Assembly: GCA_019395295.1 (NCBI GenBank)
Contig: CM033351.1
Span: 10,176,060 to 10,240,059 of the forward strand
Direction: 5' to 3'
Length of the DNA stretch: 64,000 nt
DNA from: Osmanthus fragrans
Taxonomy: Eukaryota; Streptophyta; Magnoliopsida; Lamiales; Oleaceae
Within the stretch, counting starts at the first letter, position 1; each line of letters opens with the position of its first letter. A program made the position numbers and the translations under genes. Shown one piece after another: positions 1 to 10,499 of this stretch. The notes beneath the pieces were generated by a model. It was not told the DNA's origin. It saw nothing but the letters and a program-made list of their open reading frames with translations, and did not search any database.

Positions 1-109
1 CTATCACGTGTACTGAAATCAATTTGGTGACTTGTGAATTTTTTTCCATAAACATTATAATCGAAATCAATTTGCATGTACACAAAAGCATTTCGTGTAT
101 GGGTTTTGA

Positions 110-235
110 TACTTGTGCACCGTGCACAGTACCCTCTAATAGGGAGTGAGGCCCGCGATTATTTTAATCGCGAGTCCCACCCTCTGTTGTGAGTGTGTTG
201 TGACGTGAAGTAACTGTAGCACAACCCTTCATGCA
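110..235. repeat. Short hairpin MITE-like repeat, copy 1
   Basis: The core at 146-180 is an imperfect hairpin: GTGAGGCCCGCGATTA pairs with TAATCGCGAGTCCCAC at 14 of 16 positions. Flanking words (GTGCACAGTACCCTC, GGGAGTGAGG, TTGTGAG) recur in the same order at 41250-41395, and a diverged core is at 56189-56264, so this is a dispersed family rather than chance. No transposase or clear target duplication was found. Confidence 0.5.
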
Positions 236-774
236 TCAATCCTCGTCTTCTTTGCTTTTGTGTGCATCAATTTATGTGTGTCAATTCATGTCTGCCAAGA
301 TATATTCATGTCTTCTCTTCAATTTATTTATGTCTTATCTTAAATTGTGTCATATCTGCCACAATCATAATTTTGAGTAGAGAATGCTATTAACCGTCCT
401 AGATTGACTTTTTTGTTTTAAACTTGTGTGAAAAAGTGTAAACTAGAGACCACCAATAGAGCCACCACGCGACGAGCTCCGGGCCTCCGATGGTGTTAAT
501 TTTTTCCCTTTTCATTTTTTTTTTAAATTAGGGCTTGGCCAAAGGATCAAAACGATGTTATTCTGCTTGAGCTCTTGACAAGAAAGATTTCTATAGAAAT
601 TGTTCCGCCGTCGCCATACTGGAAAGTTTAAGCACCACCGTTAGCATCTATATATGTGTGTGTTTGCTTCGTGAATATGTATACTAGGAAGAGTACAAGA
701 GAAAGATGAGAGAAATAGAGAATGATAAGTGAGTGCTATGAAGAAAGAGAATGATAGATATAGAGAGAGGCAGC
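236..774. other. Intergenic, no gene seen
   Basis: AT-rich sequence with pyrimidine- and purine-rich runs (GA-rich near 690-770). No reading frame with recognisable protein similarity. The last eight bases (767-774, GAGGCAGC) are the left target-site duplication of the following hAT element. Confidence 0.6.
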
Positions 775-1335
775 TAGTGGTGGCAATCGAGTCGAGTAGC
801 TTGTGGGCTCGTGAGCTCGACTCGTCTAAAACGAGTTACGAGCCGTTCGGGCTCGTAAAAAACGAGCCCGAGCCACGAGCTGAGCTTTGAAAATTTCAGA
901 CGAATCGAGCCGGGCTCGACTCGTCAAGTAGACGAGCTGCTCATCGAGCAGTTCGTGGGCTCGATGAGCAGCTTGTGGGCTCGATTTGACGAGCCACGAG
1001 CCGGCTCGTCAAATTTTTTTTAAAAAAAAAAAAAATTTAAAAAATGTGCGTTATATATTTATTTATAAAAAAATAAAATAAAAATTAGACGAGCTCGGGC
1101 CGGGCTCACGAGCCGAGCCGGAGCTCGGCTCGTCTCGACCCACGAGCTCATGGGCCGAGCCGAGCTCGACTTTTTTTTCATGAGCCGAGCTTGATTTTTT
1201 TTTCACGAGTTGAGCTCGGCTCGGCCCGTTGCCCACGAGCTCGTTGGACAACGAGCTTGAGCTCGAGCACGAGCACGAGCCGAGCTCTTAGAACGACGAG
1301 CCGAGTCGACTCGATTCGACCCATTACCATCAGTA
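775..1335. mobile_element. Non-autonomous hAT element, 561 bp, GAGCTCG-rich
   Basis: The left end reads TAGTGGTGGCAATCGAGTCG. The inverted right end reads TACTGATGGTAATGGGTCGA, a degenerate terminal inverted repeat of hAT (Ac-like) type. Both ends are flanked by the perfect 8-bp duplication GAGGCAGC (767-774 and 1336-1343), the size typical of hAT insertions. The interior is built from GAGCTCG/CGAGCC words in both orientations around an AT-rich centre (1009-1085), so it can fold extensively. It has no transposase. The TIR closely matches that of the larger element at 33026-35903, so the two probably belong to one family mobilised by the same transposase. Confidence 0.85.
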
Positions 1336-1343
1336 GAGGCAGC

Positions 1344-2531
1344 ATATATGTAACTGAAGAGAGACAGAAACGGAGAATTGATAGAGTGAGAAAAAGTGGT
1401 TTTGAGTGGTGTGATAGAAAAAGAAATTGAAGTTGCTGTAACAAAATATTATACAAAAGTTCATCAATAAAATTGTTTTTTTATATTTAAATTCAACAGT
1501 TCAAATCATGATTAGCAGTCCAGTTTGATTTGGTCTTATAACTGAGGGGAAAAAACATAAAATTCTTTGTATGTGGTAAGTTGATTCTTTTAGTGCATCG
1601 AATTGTAATATGGGTCACAGCTTTTCCTCTATAAACTAAGCCACTGTTTGGCAACCATTATAATGAAAAATTTGGATAAAATATATTTTGGAATAGTAGT
1701 TTTTGTGAGAATGTGTAGTTAAAAAGGAATGATTTTTTTTTTATTTACGTGTACTATTATTTTATTGAAAAATGAGTGGTTAAAAAGAAGGGGAAAAAAT
1801 ATATTAAAATTTTAAAGGGGGATTAAACAAGTGCAAAATTATGACACAATTCTATTTATCCATGGAGATTGTAGTTCGAACTCAAATTGTCTTATATGCA
1901 TTGTCAAACCAATCTCCCAAACATAGGTCTCCAACGGTCCTTTAACTCTCTCTACCCTTATATGGTCCTGGACGTCGAGTATTGAGTGAGCCCTCTCTTC
2001 TTCTTTTTTCTTATTATTTGGGATTTTATTGAATTATATTTTCATATGTATATAAATTTTACGTTTTAGTGCATTTATATATTGATTGAAATTTTTTAAA
2101 TATTATTTAATTAAATATTAATAAAATAATTTTGCTACTACTATCATTGATAGTCAACGGTCAACGATAACCCTAGTTAACTCGAATTCTTAGATTCGCC
2201 ACTTCTAGAGACCTAAAATGATCATCATTTACGAGCACGATATGTTATTTTAACTTGTGTAAACATTCAACACACGACATAAATTTGTGTTAGATCAATT
2301 TATGTTCTGTCTGTTGCAATCATTATTCTGCCACAATTCCTTAAAGATATTATTTTCTATATCAGCAGTCTGTGTAATTATGTATAACGATTTCATACTT
2401 TTGCATGTGTAACTATGTATGCTTGAGTAGTGTTTGTCATTCGATTAATTATCAGGTTGTGTTATTTTTAATACGTAGTATATATAGATTATGAATTTAG
2501 TACTCTTATTACAAAATATTATTGCTACATA
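1344..2531. other. Intergenic AT-rich DNA with MITE-like debris
   Basis: No gene recognised. Around 1640-1830 the text CACTGTTTGGCAACC, followed by runs such as GAGAATGTGTAGTTAAAAAG, resembles the subterminal sequence of small TIR elements seen again near 17040-17170 and 44340-44720. No matched ends or TSD could be assigned here. Confidence 0.4.
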
Positions 2532-2915
2532 ACATTATAATTAATATTTTAATAAAATATTATTTGTTCATGAACAACATGAATTATAATTTTTAATATT
2601 CCAAAAGAATATTGACATATTGTTCTTGAAAAAGTACGACTTTACAAATATACATTCTATTAAAAAACATACTCTTGAATAGTTAATGTTTCTGAATAAT
2701 AGTTTGTTGTTGTCTTGAAATAGCACAACATTATAATTAATATTTCAGAATAATATTATTCGCTGCTGAAGAGTATGAACTATAGTTTTCAATATTCCAA
2801 AAGAATATTGACATACTGCACTTAAAGAAGTAATAATAAAATACAACATACTCTCGAAATGACATAAATTTCAAAAAAAATATACTATTTTAAATTAGTG
2901 TTTAACTTTGATGGA
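2532..2915. repeat. Diverged direct tandem duplication, ~196 bp period
   Basis: ACATTATAATTAATATTT and AATATTCCAAAAGAATATTG occur twice in the same order, about 196 bases apart (the second word at 2595 and 2791). The copies differ by many substitutions and small indels, so the duplication is old. It lies just upstream of the copia gag remnant and may have disrupted the missing 5' LTR. Confidence 0.6.
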
Positions 2916-3038
2916 AAACATATAACTCATGTCATATTGACATTAACTACTTGATTAGTTATTATATGATTATACAATATTTAATCATATTTTTCGAAAT
3001 TAATTATATTTTTTTTGCTTTATTGTGTAGTTATTCAA

Positions 3039-3200
3039 ATGACAAACATCACAAAACTTGAGTTGTTGCACTCGACATATCTGACAAAAATTATCTATCA
3101 TAGGTCATCGATAATGATGTTCATCTAGTCTCAAAAGATCTAGATAAGACAATAAAAGAATAACCAAAAAATGCCTACAAGATCGTGCAAAAAACACTTA
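3039..3200 (+). pseudogene. Copia gag N-terminus (part 1, before nested insertion)
   Basis: The frame opens at ATG 3039 with MTNITKLELL, the usual gag start of one plant copia clade, followed after frameshifts by remnants of the DISGKNYLSWVLD-type and DTIKE-type segments. The frame is cut at 3200 by the nested TIR element. The sequence resumes at 6179, and joining the two flanks across the insertion continues the same gag segment, which shows that the insertion came later. Gag would form the particle core binding the element's RNA. Confidence 0.8.
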
Positions 3201-3542
3201 GGGCATGTTCTCTTTGCCCTTTTTAAGTCATTTTTTGTTTACGATTTTTCAAAATAATGAAAAAAACGTTCTCTTTTTCATTTTCAAAAACGAATTTTTG
3301 AAAAAAAAAAAAAATTTGTTAAGAAAACACCAAACGTGATTTTCACGTTTTCTGTGTTTTCAGGCAAAAAAACGAAATGAGGAGAAAACACAGAAAAAAC
3401 CCATATTAAAAAGGATTTTGATATTTGTACATCCGGGATGACATTCCCCTCACAATAACCCGAGATGACATCCCGAATGTCATTCCAAATGTACATGTAG
3501 CAAAATCGTATTAAAAACCAACCCTTATCTCTCTCACACATA

Positions 3543-4557
3543 CTCTCTCTCTCTCTCTCGCAATATGGAGATGGAAGATTCGAAGGGCTTAACCAAGTAG
3601 GGTGTAAATTGTTTTGTTCCCGAGAGCTGCCAAGAGCTTCTCGACGTCTTCAGTGGAGTATAGGGCTCAACCAAGTGCGATTTGGAAGATTCCAAGCTTA
3701 AGGCCGTGGCGATTCTGGATCTGGAGTTCATGCTTCACGTGCTCCTGCTGCAGGTATGTTAATAATTTGTTAATAATTTTTTGAAATTGATCTCTGGAGT
3801 TTTAAATTGTGGGGTTTTGTATGTACTTAGAAGAAGATAAGTTGGTTCTGGATTCTTACCCAATTCAGGGTTCCTCAAGAGCTGCTATATAACTCTTGGG
3901 TCAGGAGAAATTCAAATTGTGTTTGGTGGGAATTTTACAAATGCCTAACCTTAATAATTTTCCCAAATCAGCTCATTTTTTTAACGAAATTTCCGTCTTC
4001 ATTTTGTTGGAATGAATATTCTGTTTCCATTCCACCAATAATAATGATGACTATGGCTTCAATCCGGACGCTACATTTTCATTCGTCCTCGTTCTCGGTA
4101 TGTCGAATTGTGAACCTTATTTTAATTCTTAAGGCATTCTTTTCTTGCCCATTTTCTGCCTATTTATTATTCAAATTCTGATTGTATGCTTCTATTTTTT
4201 TTGAAGATTCGGATTGAAGTGCGATTTCGTAGATATTTGGAATTTGCTTGTAATCGTAGTACCATTGGAAGTACACTAAGATGGTTCATAGTTAGAGCAA
4301 TGAGTTCAGATGATGACAAGCACCTTCAAGATGAGGTTATAGTTAATAACTCATCGAAAGACAATGCAATGAAGACACAGCAAAACCCAGTTGTTAAGTT
4401 CCAAGAATCAATTAGCTCTCATCCTTTGCTAATTTTCAAGGTGATGTCTGGCTTTCTGTATGTATCTGGAAATATTATACAACCAATATGTTCAACGTTT
4501 ATTTGGATAATGTGTAATCAGTCCTTGTCCAATGCCGAATTGGAGCTCAAGTAAAGG
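3543..4557 (+). pseudogene. Probable captured host-gene fragment inside the TIR element
   Basis: After a CT repeat (3541-3559), an exon-like stretch contains a run ending LEDSKLKAVAILDLEFM and then CTGCAGGTATG, a plausible splice donor near 3754, although the frame has a stop early on. A second exon-like piece (about 4048-4097) starts MASIRTLHFHSSSFS, which looks like a plastid transit peptide, before CTCGGTATGT. A third frame (4186-4554, 122 codons) contains MSSDDDKHLQDEVIVNN and a hydrophobic segment (FKVMSGFLYVSGNIIQP). The coding-like composition contrasts with the AT-rich flanks. I do not recognise the parent gene. Transduplication of host exons by a TIR element is the simplest explanation. 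Confidence 0.45.
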
Positions 4558-5674
4558 AATTTGAAATAAGACAATATAGGTGTTTAAAGGTGGAGATGGT
4601 GGGCATGAGTTCTGATGGTCTAGGTGAATGCCTTAGCGACTTTTGAGTGGTAATATCATTGGTGGGAATTGTGTTGCTTATTATGATAATTGGAATCTGT
4701 TACTTGTCTCTCAACAAATATACAATTGGTCCAAAGGGTCAAGCTACTGCCATGTTTGCTTTTCATGGAGGATATAGCGTGTGAATCTTAGGACTAGCTA
4801 CTATTGTGTTTGCTCTGCATGGATGATATAGCCTGTAAATTTATCTGATGTTATGATATACTAACATGATTTCCTTCTCCAGAATGGTAGAATTAGTTCA
4901 ATGAATTTCCATAAGTCATCAAATTATTTGGTACCTGCCGGTGACGATGAATCAATAGATTTCCAAATGAAGATTTTTCCAACTAGGTATTAGTATTATT
5001 CTCCTAAGGTCATGTTTGGTATGCGATAAAGGATGAGTCTGACAGTATGATAGACAAGATTTTAGTTTGTTTATCCTTTACAAAAGGTAGATGATGGAAT
5101 TAGAACTGCTTACACCCCTAACTAGGCTTTTTGGTGCCTTGAAAATTTTGGAGAATTTTTTGTTGTAACATTAATAATGTATGTATTGAAAGCCCTACAC
5201 ACTGGGGGTAATCTTTTTATACCATAATTGAATGATTTTTGGATGAATTTCTTTTATGTTATTTTTTCTTCTTCTCCAGTTTAATGGCAACTACAATTTA
5301 ATACCATAAAATTTTTACATTGTGAAAACCAATTCCAACAAGGTGGTTGTAGTATACCTTTGTGAAGCTGGCTTTGTAAGGGCTATCTCTTTTTTTGTTT
5401 ATTCATGTAGAAGTACTTTTATAATTTTTTGTTCATTCGTTGAATTAGTTTTAATGGTTATTACTTATTTGTAAAAATATTTTGTTTGCTTGGTATGTTA
5501 TCATTTTTTAGTTTAAGTTACATATAAGAGTGGAAAATGATTTTCTTGTCTGAAATGAAATAGCTCGGAAAATCTGTTATCTTTATATAAAAAATGTGAT
5601 GATGAGAATATATGCATTTTTTTTAGATAGAACATAGAATTGGGACAGCATTTGAATTAGACGAGAGGATTTTA

Positions 5675-6130
5675 GCAATACTACCTCATTAATTTTTTTT
5701 TTTTTTTCATCAATTAACATTAAATTATTAAAATTAATTGAATAATCAGATTTTCTTGAATAAAATATTACAAAAAAAAGATTTTCAAAATTTCAAAGTA
5801 AACGCATTTTTTAGTTTTCTATTTTGAGAAACAGTTTTTCAAAACGACAAAAAGAACGCATTTTTAGGAATTTCAAAATAGACACTCAAAACACAAAACA
5901 AAAAAGCAATATTACCTCGTTAATTTTTTTTTTCCATCAATTAACATTAAATTATTAAAATTAATTGAATAATAAGATTTTCTTGAATAAAATATTACAA
6001 AAAAAAAAAATAGATTTTCAAAATTTCAAAGTAAACGCATTTTTTAGTTTTTTGTTTTGAAAAATAGTTTTTCAAAATGACAAAAAGAACGCATTTTTAG
6101 GAATTTCAAAACACACCCAAAACACAAAAC
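5675..6130. repeat. Tandem duplication (231 bp) of the element's right subterminal region
   Basis: The block starting GCAATACTACCTC at 5675 recurs at 5906 as GCAATATTACCTCG. Both continue through CATCAATTAACATTAAATTA to AGAACGCATTTTTAGGAATT. The copies are nearly identical apart from homopolymer lengths and a few substitutions, so this is a recent duplication inside the transposon. Confidence 0.85.
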
Positions 6131-6178
6131 AAAAAATGAATTCAAAACTCAAAACTAAAACACGAAGAGAACGGCCAC

Positions 6179-6965
6179 TTATCTTCCTTCATTTCCATCT
6201 CCATGATAGATTGAAAATTAAATACCGTACTGTGAAATATTTGATCGTCAGAAGACTGTAGTCCTTCCTAATGTCTGATATGAGTCGATACATCTTCACT
6301 TGCAAGACTTCAAAATTGTTAGTAAGTTTAATTATGAATTTTTTAGAATATATTCAAAATTGATCTTGCATGGAGAAAAATGACCAATGAAGATATGTTG
6401 GAGAAAACTTTTTCCACATTTCAATGTGCTCATACAACAACAATATTGTGAGCGCATTTCAAAAAGTATTCAGAACTTATATCTTATCTACTTGTTGCTG
6501 ATGAAGATTATAGTCTATGTCTAACTGATTCTACACCATTGCTTGAAGCAAATAGTACTATATTGCCTGAAGTAAATGCAATATCAAACAAGAATGTGAC
6601 ATGGACACGAATTTAGACATGAAAGCGGACGTGTAAGAAACCATTGATGAAATAATCAACAAAATTATTGGAACAAGATAACAATTTCAAAAGGCATAAA
6701 GCAAACTAAATTAGCATATTAAAGAAAGAGTACAAATAAAGTTGCTTTATATGTGAAATGAAATGGTATTGGACATGTGCTGTCATATGCCAAAACATCT
6801 TGTGAATCTCCACAAAAAATCAGTTAAGGGAAAAGAAAAGTAGAAACAAAATTTTGTTTATTATGATGGTTCAATTGATGTGACTCGATTACACGTCTCT
6901 AATTTTTTTACTAACCCAAATGACAATATTGATCATCTAATTGGAGGCGATGTTCACGATAATAT
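6179..6965 (+). pseudogene. Copia gag (part 2) with degenerate zinc knuckle
   Basis: The sequence resumes the interrupted gag. It contains MTNEDMLEKTFSTFQ, then FKKYSELISYLLVA, a phrase diagnostic of this copia gag, then PEVNAISNKN and an eroded zinc-knuckle region whose expected CCHC pattern has decayed to CFICEMKWYW. It ends in DPNGNIDHLIG-like text. Several stops and frameshifts interrupt it, and the segment just after the nested insertion seems shortened. Non-functional. Confidence 0.8.
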
Positions 6966-7139
6966 TGACTAGTTTATTTTTCAATATCTTAGTAGTTTAT
7001 TATGATTTAGAAATTAGTCTGGAGTATGTTTTTCTTATTTTTCTTAAAGTTTGGAACATTACATTATTACACTATTTCTAATTGATCAAAGTATTACTTA
7101 ACTCATTTTTTTATTATAAAACTAGTTTTTTAAAATATT

Positions 7140-7625
7140 AGTTTTGTCATAAATTAGGGATGAATTGTCAAGATACATGTTTAGTTGATAATGTAACTAT
7201 GCATACTATTTTTCAAGATAAAAAGTAAAAATAATATCAGTACAATATTTGGTGCATCGAATATCATTGAAGGCTCTAGAAAATCTTGTATTATTTTATA
7301 AAATAATATATTGATGATGCACTTTACTCTCGCAAATTCAAAAAAAAAAAAAAATCTTAATTTTAAAAATATTCCTTGTAATAGATATCACACTGAGATG
7401 ATGAAATAAAATAAATATTAAATGTCTTTGTATAATTTCTTTTGTGTCTGGTCAGAAATAGATAAAAGAAAAACTTCACACACTCTCATCTAGCATGTAT
7501 TATACATTTATAAAAATGACCGATTCAAACATTATCATGAACTCGAAGTTTATTGACTCAAAGGGTTTTATACTTTGACATAACCAGTTAGACTATTGCT
7601 GGATCAAAATGATGATGCGAAATGG
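7140..7625 (+). pseudogene. Copia protease and pre-integrase remnant
   Basis: Around 7160-7210 the translation resembles a LVDSxTTHTI-type protease segment (here LVDNVTMHTIFQDKK). It is followed by NIIEGS and DDALYSRKF in the order expected for copia protease. Further on, FKNI, YHTEM and a decayed LWHxRLGH motif (near 7560-7610) represent the pre-integrase zinc-binding domain. Frameshifts break it repeatedly. The aspartic protease would have processed the polyprotein. Confidence 0.65.
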
Positions 7626-8700
7626 GAATTTTGATAAATATTAACTTCAATCCAATAATTTCCTATTTGAAGTTTGTTCTCTTTATTGAGTTGATCATCA
7701 ATCATCACTAGTTAAATTTGGGACTAAATGCCTATATTTTAAAAAATTAATTAGGGAGATATATGGGACTCTGTTACACTCCATATTGAATATCTAGATA
7801 TTATTTGTGTCTAATAGATTTGAAACATCTACTAGATGATTACATATTGTTCGCAACCTAAAATTTGAGAAATTACTGCTCAAAAGTTAAATTACAAGCA
7901 CAAGTTTTAAATTATACTAGTGAGCTTAAATCTCAACTTTTTAATAAGTGTTAGTTAAGATATTAATAAATAATTTAATGCCTCCAAATTAATTTATAAA
8001 CCATTACTATTGAAAACAAAGTACTTTCCAATTCTATCTGGTGAATGCGATTAGCATCATTCCAACATTAAACTTTTCACCACCATATTCGACTTATGTT
8101 TAGAGTCTAAACTTTTCACCTAAATATTTAGATAGTGCAATATATGTACAATTGATCTACGACAATGTACTACGATATAAAGTAAAGAATCCTAAGAATA
8201 AAGTACTTTCCAATTCTATCTGGTGAATGCGATTAGCATCATTCCAACATTAAACTTTTCACCACCATATTCGACTTATGTTCAGAGTCTAAACTTTTCA
8301 CCTAAATATTTAGATAGTGCAATATATGTACAATTGATCTACGACAATGTACTACGATATAAAGTAAAGAATCCTAAGAATAAATTAGTAGTTTAAACTC
8401 TTATACAATATCTTAAGTCCTGATTATATTTTATAACGCGACTTGCTGATTGCCAATTTAATTGGGTAATTGTCTCATAATTAATGAGGAGGAATTAAGA
8501 AATTGAAAATAATGCATAAATGCGTTATTACATTGTCTAAGTCCTCGTAAAAGAAAATTCGAACCTAAAGCTTGAAAAATAATTCACTAACTAAAAAAAA
8601 TTAAAAATATCCACACGTCAATTTTAGATGCTCCAACTCGAATTGACTCTTCGCTAAAACTATATGTGATATACCAATAACACGCCTGGAGTGTAATGAC
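7625..8700 (+). pseudogene. Copia integrase remnant containing a 182-bp duplication
   Basis: Short phrases align by eye with copia integrase: a run like SSLVKFGTKCLYF (GPI region), RNLKFEKLLLK and, after 8000, text like LPISxWGHAILHAAxLIRIRPTSYH in decayed form. The latter segment is the part duplicated in tandem (8019-8382). Beyond it, weak similarity to the region between integrase and reverse transcriptase continues (about 8400-8700). No intact DDE triad can be assembled. Confidence 0.55.
8019..8382. repeat. Near-perfect 182-bp tandem duplication
   Basis: AAGTACTTTCCAATTCTATC begins at 8019 and again at 8201. The two 182-base units run head to tail, and I saw only one difference (TGTTTAGAGTC versus TGTTCAGAGTC). 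Near-identity inside a heavily decayed integrase means the duplication is much younger than the element. Confidence 0.95.
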
Positions 8701-8799
8701 ATTCAATTTCTAGCCAAATTCTCTAAAAAGAAAAATGGAGCAAATAAGACAGTTCCATTTAGGATGCGTATATTCGCGGAAAACATGTAGACATAACTA

Positions 8800-9391
8800 A
8801 TTATAGAACCCCCTCAAAAGAAGTTCAAGTATTTGAAATATTGAAAGTAGATATATCTCAATAAGTTATATTATTATTAAAAAAGTAATGGAATCAAAAA
8901 GAAAAAGTTGTTAACGATGCTTTTTCACATGATATATCGCTTTATATTATGAATAGTGATGAATCGAAATAAATTTGTTGAAGCGAAATAATGATTGACC
9001 ATTAAAAGGACACAATCATAGTAAATTTGAATTTACTAAAGAAATTTCAAGTTTTTTGGACATGCAGTCTGAAAGGTCGATAAAGTCTTTATGAAGATAA
9101 TAATGCTCGAATGCTATGACAAGATAGTATAAAACATACTTCAACAAAAGATACTCTAACAATTATGTATGAAGATAATACAACTTGTATTGTACAACTA
9201 AAAAAAACTATATCAAACACAACGAGACGAAGCATATTTCTCCAGAATTATTCCACATACATAAGTTTCAAAAGAATGACGATATCGGTGTTCAACAAAT
9301 TTATTCAAGTGATAATGTGATTAATTTATTCATAAAAACACTGTCAACATCTACATTCAAGAAATTGATTCACGAGATTAGAATCCATTGA
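8800..9391 (+). pseudogene. Copia reverse transcriptase stub joined to RNase H
   Basis: Text at about 8865-9085 resembles the N-terminal edge of the reverse transcriptase (decayed VFGPV-type phrase). It is followed almost at once by the RNase H region: IMYEDNTTCIVQLKK, a run like TKHISPELFHIHKFQKN, VQQIYSSDNVINLF and LSTSTFKKLIHEI (9185-9391). The intervening palm domain with the YVDD catalytic motif, normally a few hundred residues, is missing, so an internal deletion of roughly 1 kb is inferred. Confidence 0.75.
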
Positions 9392-9506
9392 CTAAAATTT
9401 TTTCAGTGATTAACATTAGAGAGGATAACATTTATTTTTAACACTCCAAAATATATGAACTCTTTTATCGAACAAAATTTTAACAATCATTTTGTAATGT
9501 GTCATC

Positions 9507-9517
9507 CAGAGGGAGTA
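9507..9517 (+). promoter_or_regulatory. Polypurine tract of the copia element
   Basis: CAGAGGGAGTA lies immediately before the 3' LTR, the expected position of the plus-strand primer for reverse transcription. Confidence 0.65.
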
Positions 9518-9518
9518 T

Positions 9519-9699
9519 TGTAAATTATATGTTTATTAGTAAATGATAATTATACCACTACAACCATAATTATTATTACCATTGTATCCCCTGCAGCCTT
9601 AATTCTTCTCTATAAATATGGATATTCGGTTCTCAGTGAAATACTTATAAATCTATTGACTTCTTTACTTTATTCTTATGTTTGCTCTATTTTATAACA
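9519..9699 (+). repeat. Copia 3' LTR (~181 bp)
   Basis: It starts TGTAAATTATATG just after the polypurine tract and ends TTTTATAACA, giving the TG...CA ends of LTRs. An internal TATA-like sequence (CTCTATAAATATGG, about 9608) would be the element's promoter. The matching 5' LTR was not found in the window, so the exact right edge rests on the end motif only. Confidence 0.65.
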
Positions 9700-10499
9700 G
9701 AGCTTAATTTTGTTCTGATTCATTATTACCAGAGTTACCCATGATTTAAATTCTAGAAAAACACAAGATTTTTTGCAAGCCATCCCACTTTGTTTCTGTC
9801 ATTATATTTGTTAAAAAATTCCTATATTTAGCAATGCAAGCTTAAAGATCAAGACGGGTTCTTTTCAATTCGTTTCCTGTACAATTTGCACTGGGTTTGT
9901 TGTGTTTGTGAAGCTGTGGGCTGAATCTTAGTATGTTATGTACTTATGTGTTTTAAGTTAGGCCCACATATTTAAATTGGGTTATTTGTTCAATCTAGGT
10001 AGTTGGTGAGGAAATAGTGGCTAACAATTGGTTGACCCGGCCCATTTTTCAAAATGACCATTGACTATGTTAAAAAAAAGGTTAAATATTTACAAAAGTC
10101 TTCATTCCCATTTATACCCTCATATGTGAAAAGTCACGTGAGAATTCAATGAAAATTGACCGCCAACGACCCAGCCGACCCCGTCGTCGCCATCTCCATC
10201 TCCTAACTTGAAAAATGTGAGTTTTGAAATCATTATATACATTTAATTTTTGGAATAAAGTGAGATTAGAGGTTAGATTTCTTGATTATATAGACCAAAA
10301 TTGTTTGAATATGTGATGTTTAGCATGTGGTTTGTGAAAATGTGAAAAAATTGGAGCTTTCCGGTGATCTCTACTTGGTTGGAGGTGGCTGTGTTTGCTG
10401 GATCAGCAGTCTAGATCCAAACGACGGATCTAGCTACTGGGCGATGGTTGGGCCATCTTCTTGGGCTTAGACTGCCCAGCTATTGGGCCCAATATTTTT
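9700..10499. other. Intergenic; possible left flank of the Mutator-like unit
   Basis: No gene is seen. The text GGTTGACCCGGCCCATTTT (10031) and a stretch with PyCGCC-rich words at 10160-10200 (CGACCCAGCCGACCCCGTCG) resemble the leader of a transposon-encoded gene. A similar GTAACCCGACCCATTTACA phrase is at 43975. No terminal inverted repeat could be matched to the right side of the mudrA pseudogene. Confidence 0.4.

Larger units (their letters stand above)
3201..6178. mobile_element. TIR DNA transposon (PIF/Harbinger-like?), ~3 kb, nested in copia gag
   Basis: The left end reads GGGCATGTTCTCTTTG and the inverted right end GTGGCCGTTCTCTTCG. Longer subterminal similarity follows, with CGTTCT and TTTTCAAAA runs in both arms. 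The flanks are TTA/TTA, extendable to CACTTA/CACTTA. A 3-bp TTA duplication and G-rich TIRs fit PIF/Harbinger, but the 6-bp option leaves the superfamily open. No transposase was recognised, so it is non-autonomous. Its interior holds gene-like, spliced-looking sequence (3543-4557) and a tandemly duplicated right subterminal region (5675-6130). Confidence 0.65.
3039..9699 (+). mobile_element. Decayed Ty1/copia retrotransposon, 5' truncated, with a nested insertion
   Basis: Coding remnants lie in the copia order gag, protease, pre-integrase, integrase, a reverse transcriptase stub and RNase H, followed by a polypurine tract and a 3' LTR. All are on the plus strand, with many stops and frameshifts. 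No 5' LTR or tRNA primer site was found upstream of the gag start at 3039. Gag is split by a TIR element at 3201-6178. Integrase carries a 182-bp tandem duplication. The catalytic centre of the reverse transcriptase appears deleted near 9080-9130. The copy cannot move by itself. Identification rests on recognising characteristic copia phrases rather than on alignment. Confidence 0.85.

Noticed and set aside
1063..1456. Overlapping short frames on both strands
   Set aside because: They fall in the GAGCTCG repeat and AT-rich edge of the 561-bp hAT element.
8019..8382. CRISPR-like direct repeats
   Set aside because: Only two head-to-tail units with no spacers, inside a retroelement of a plant genome. 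No CRISPR array is present in the window.
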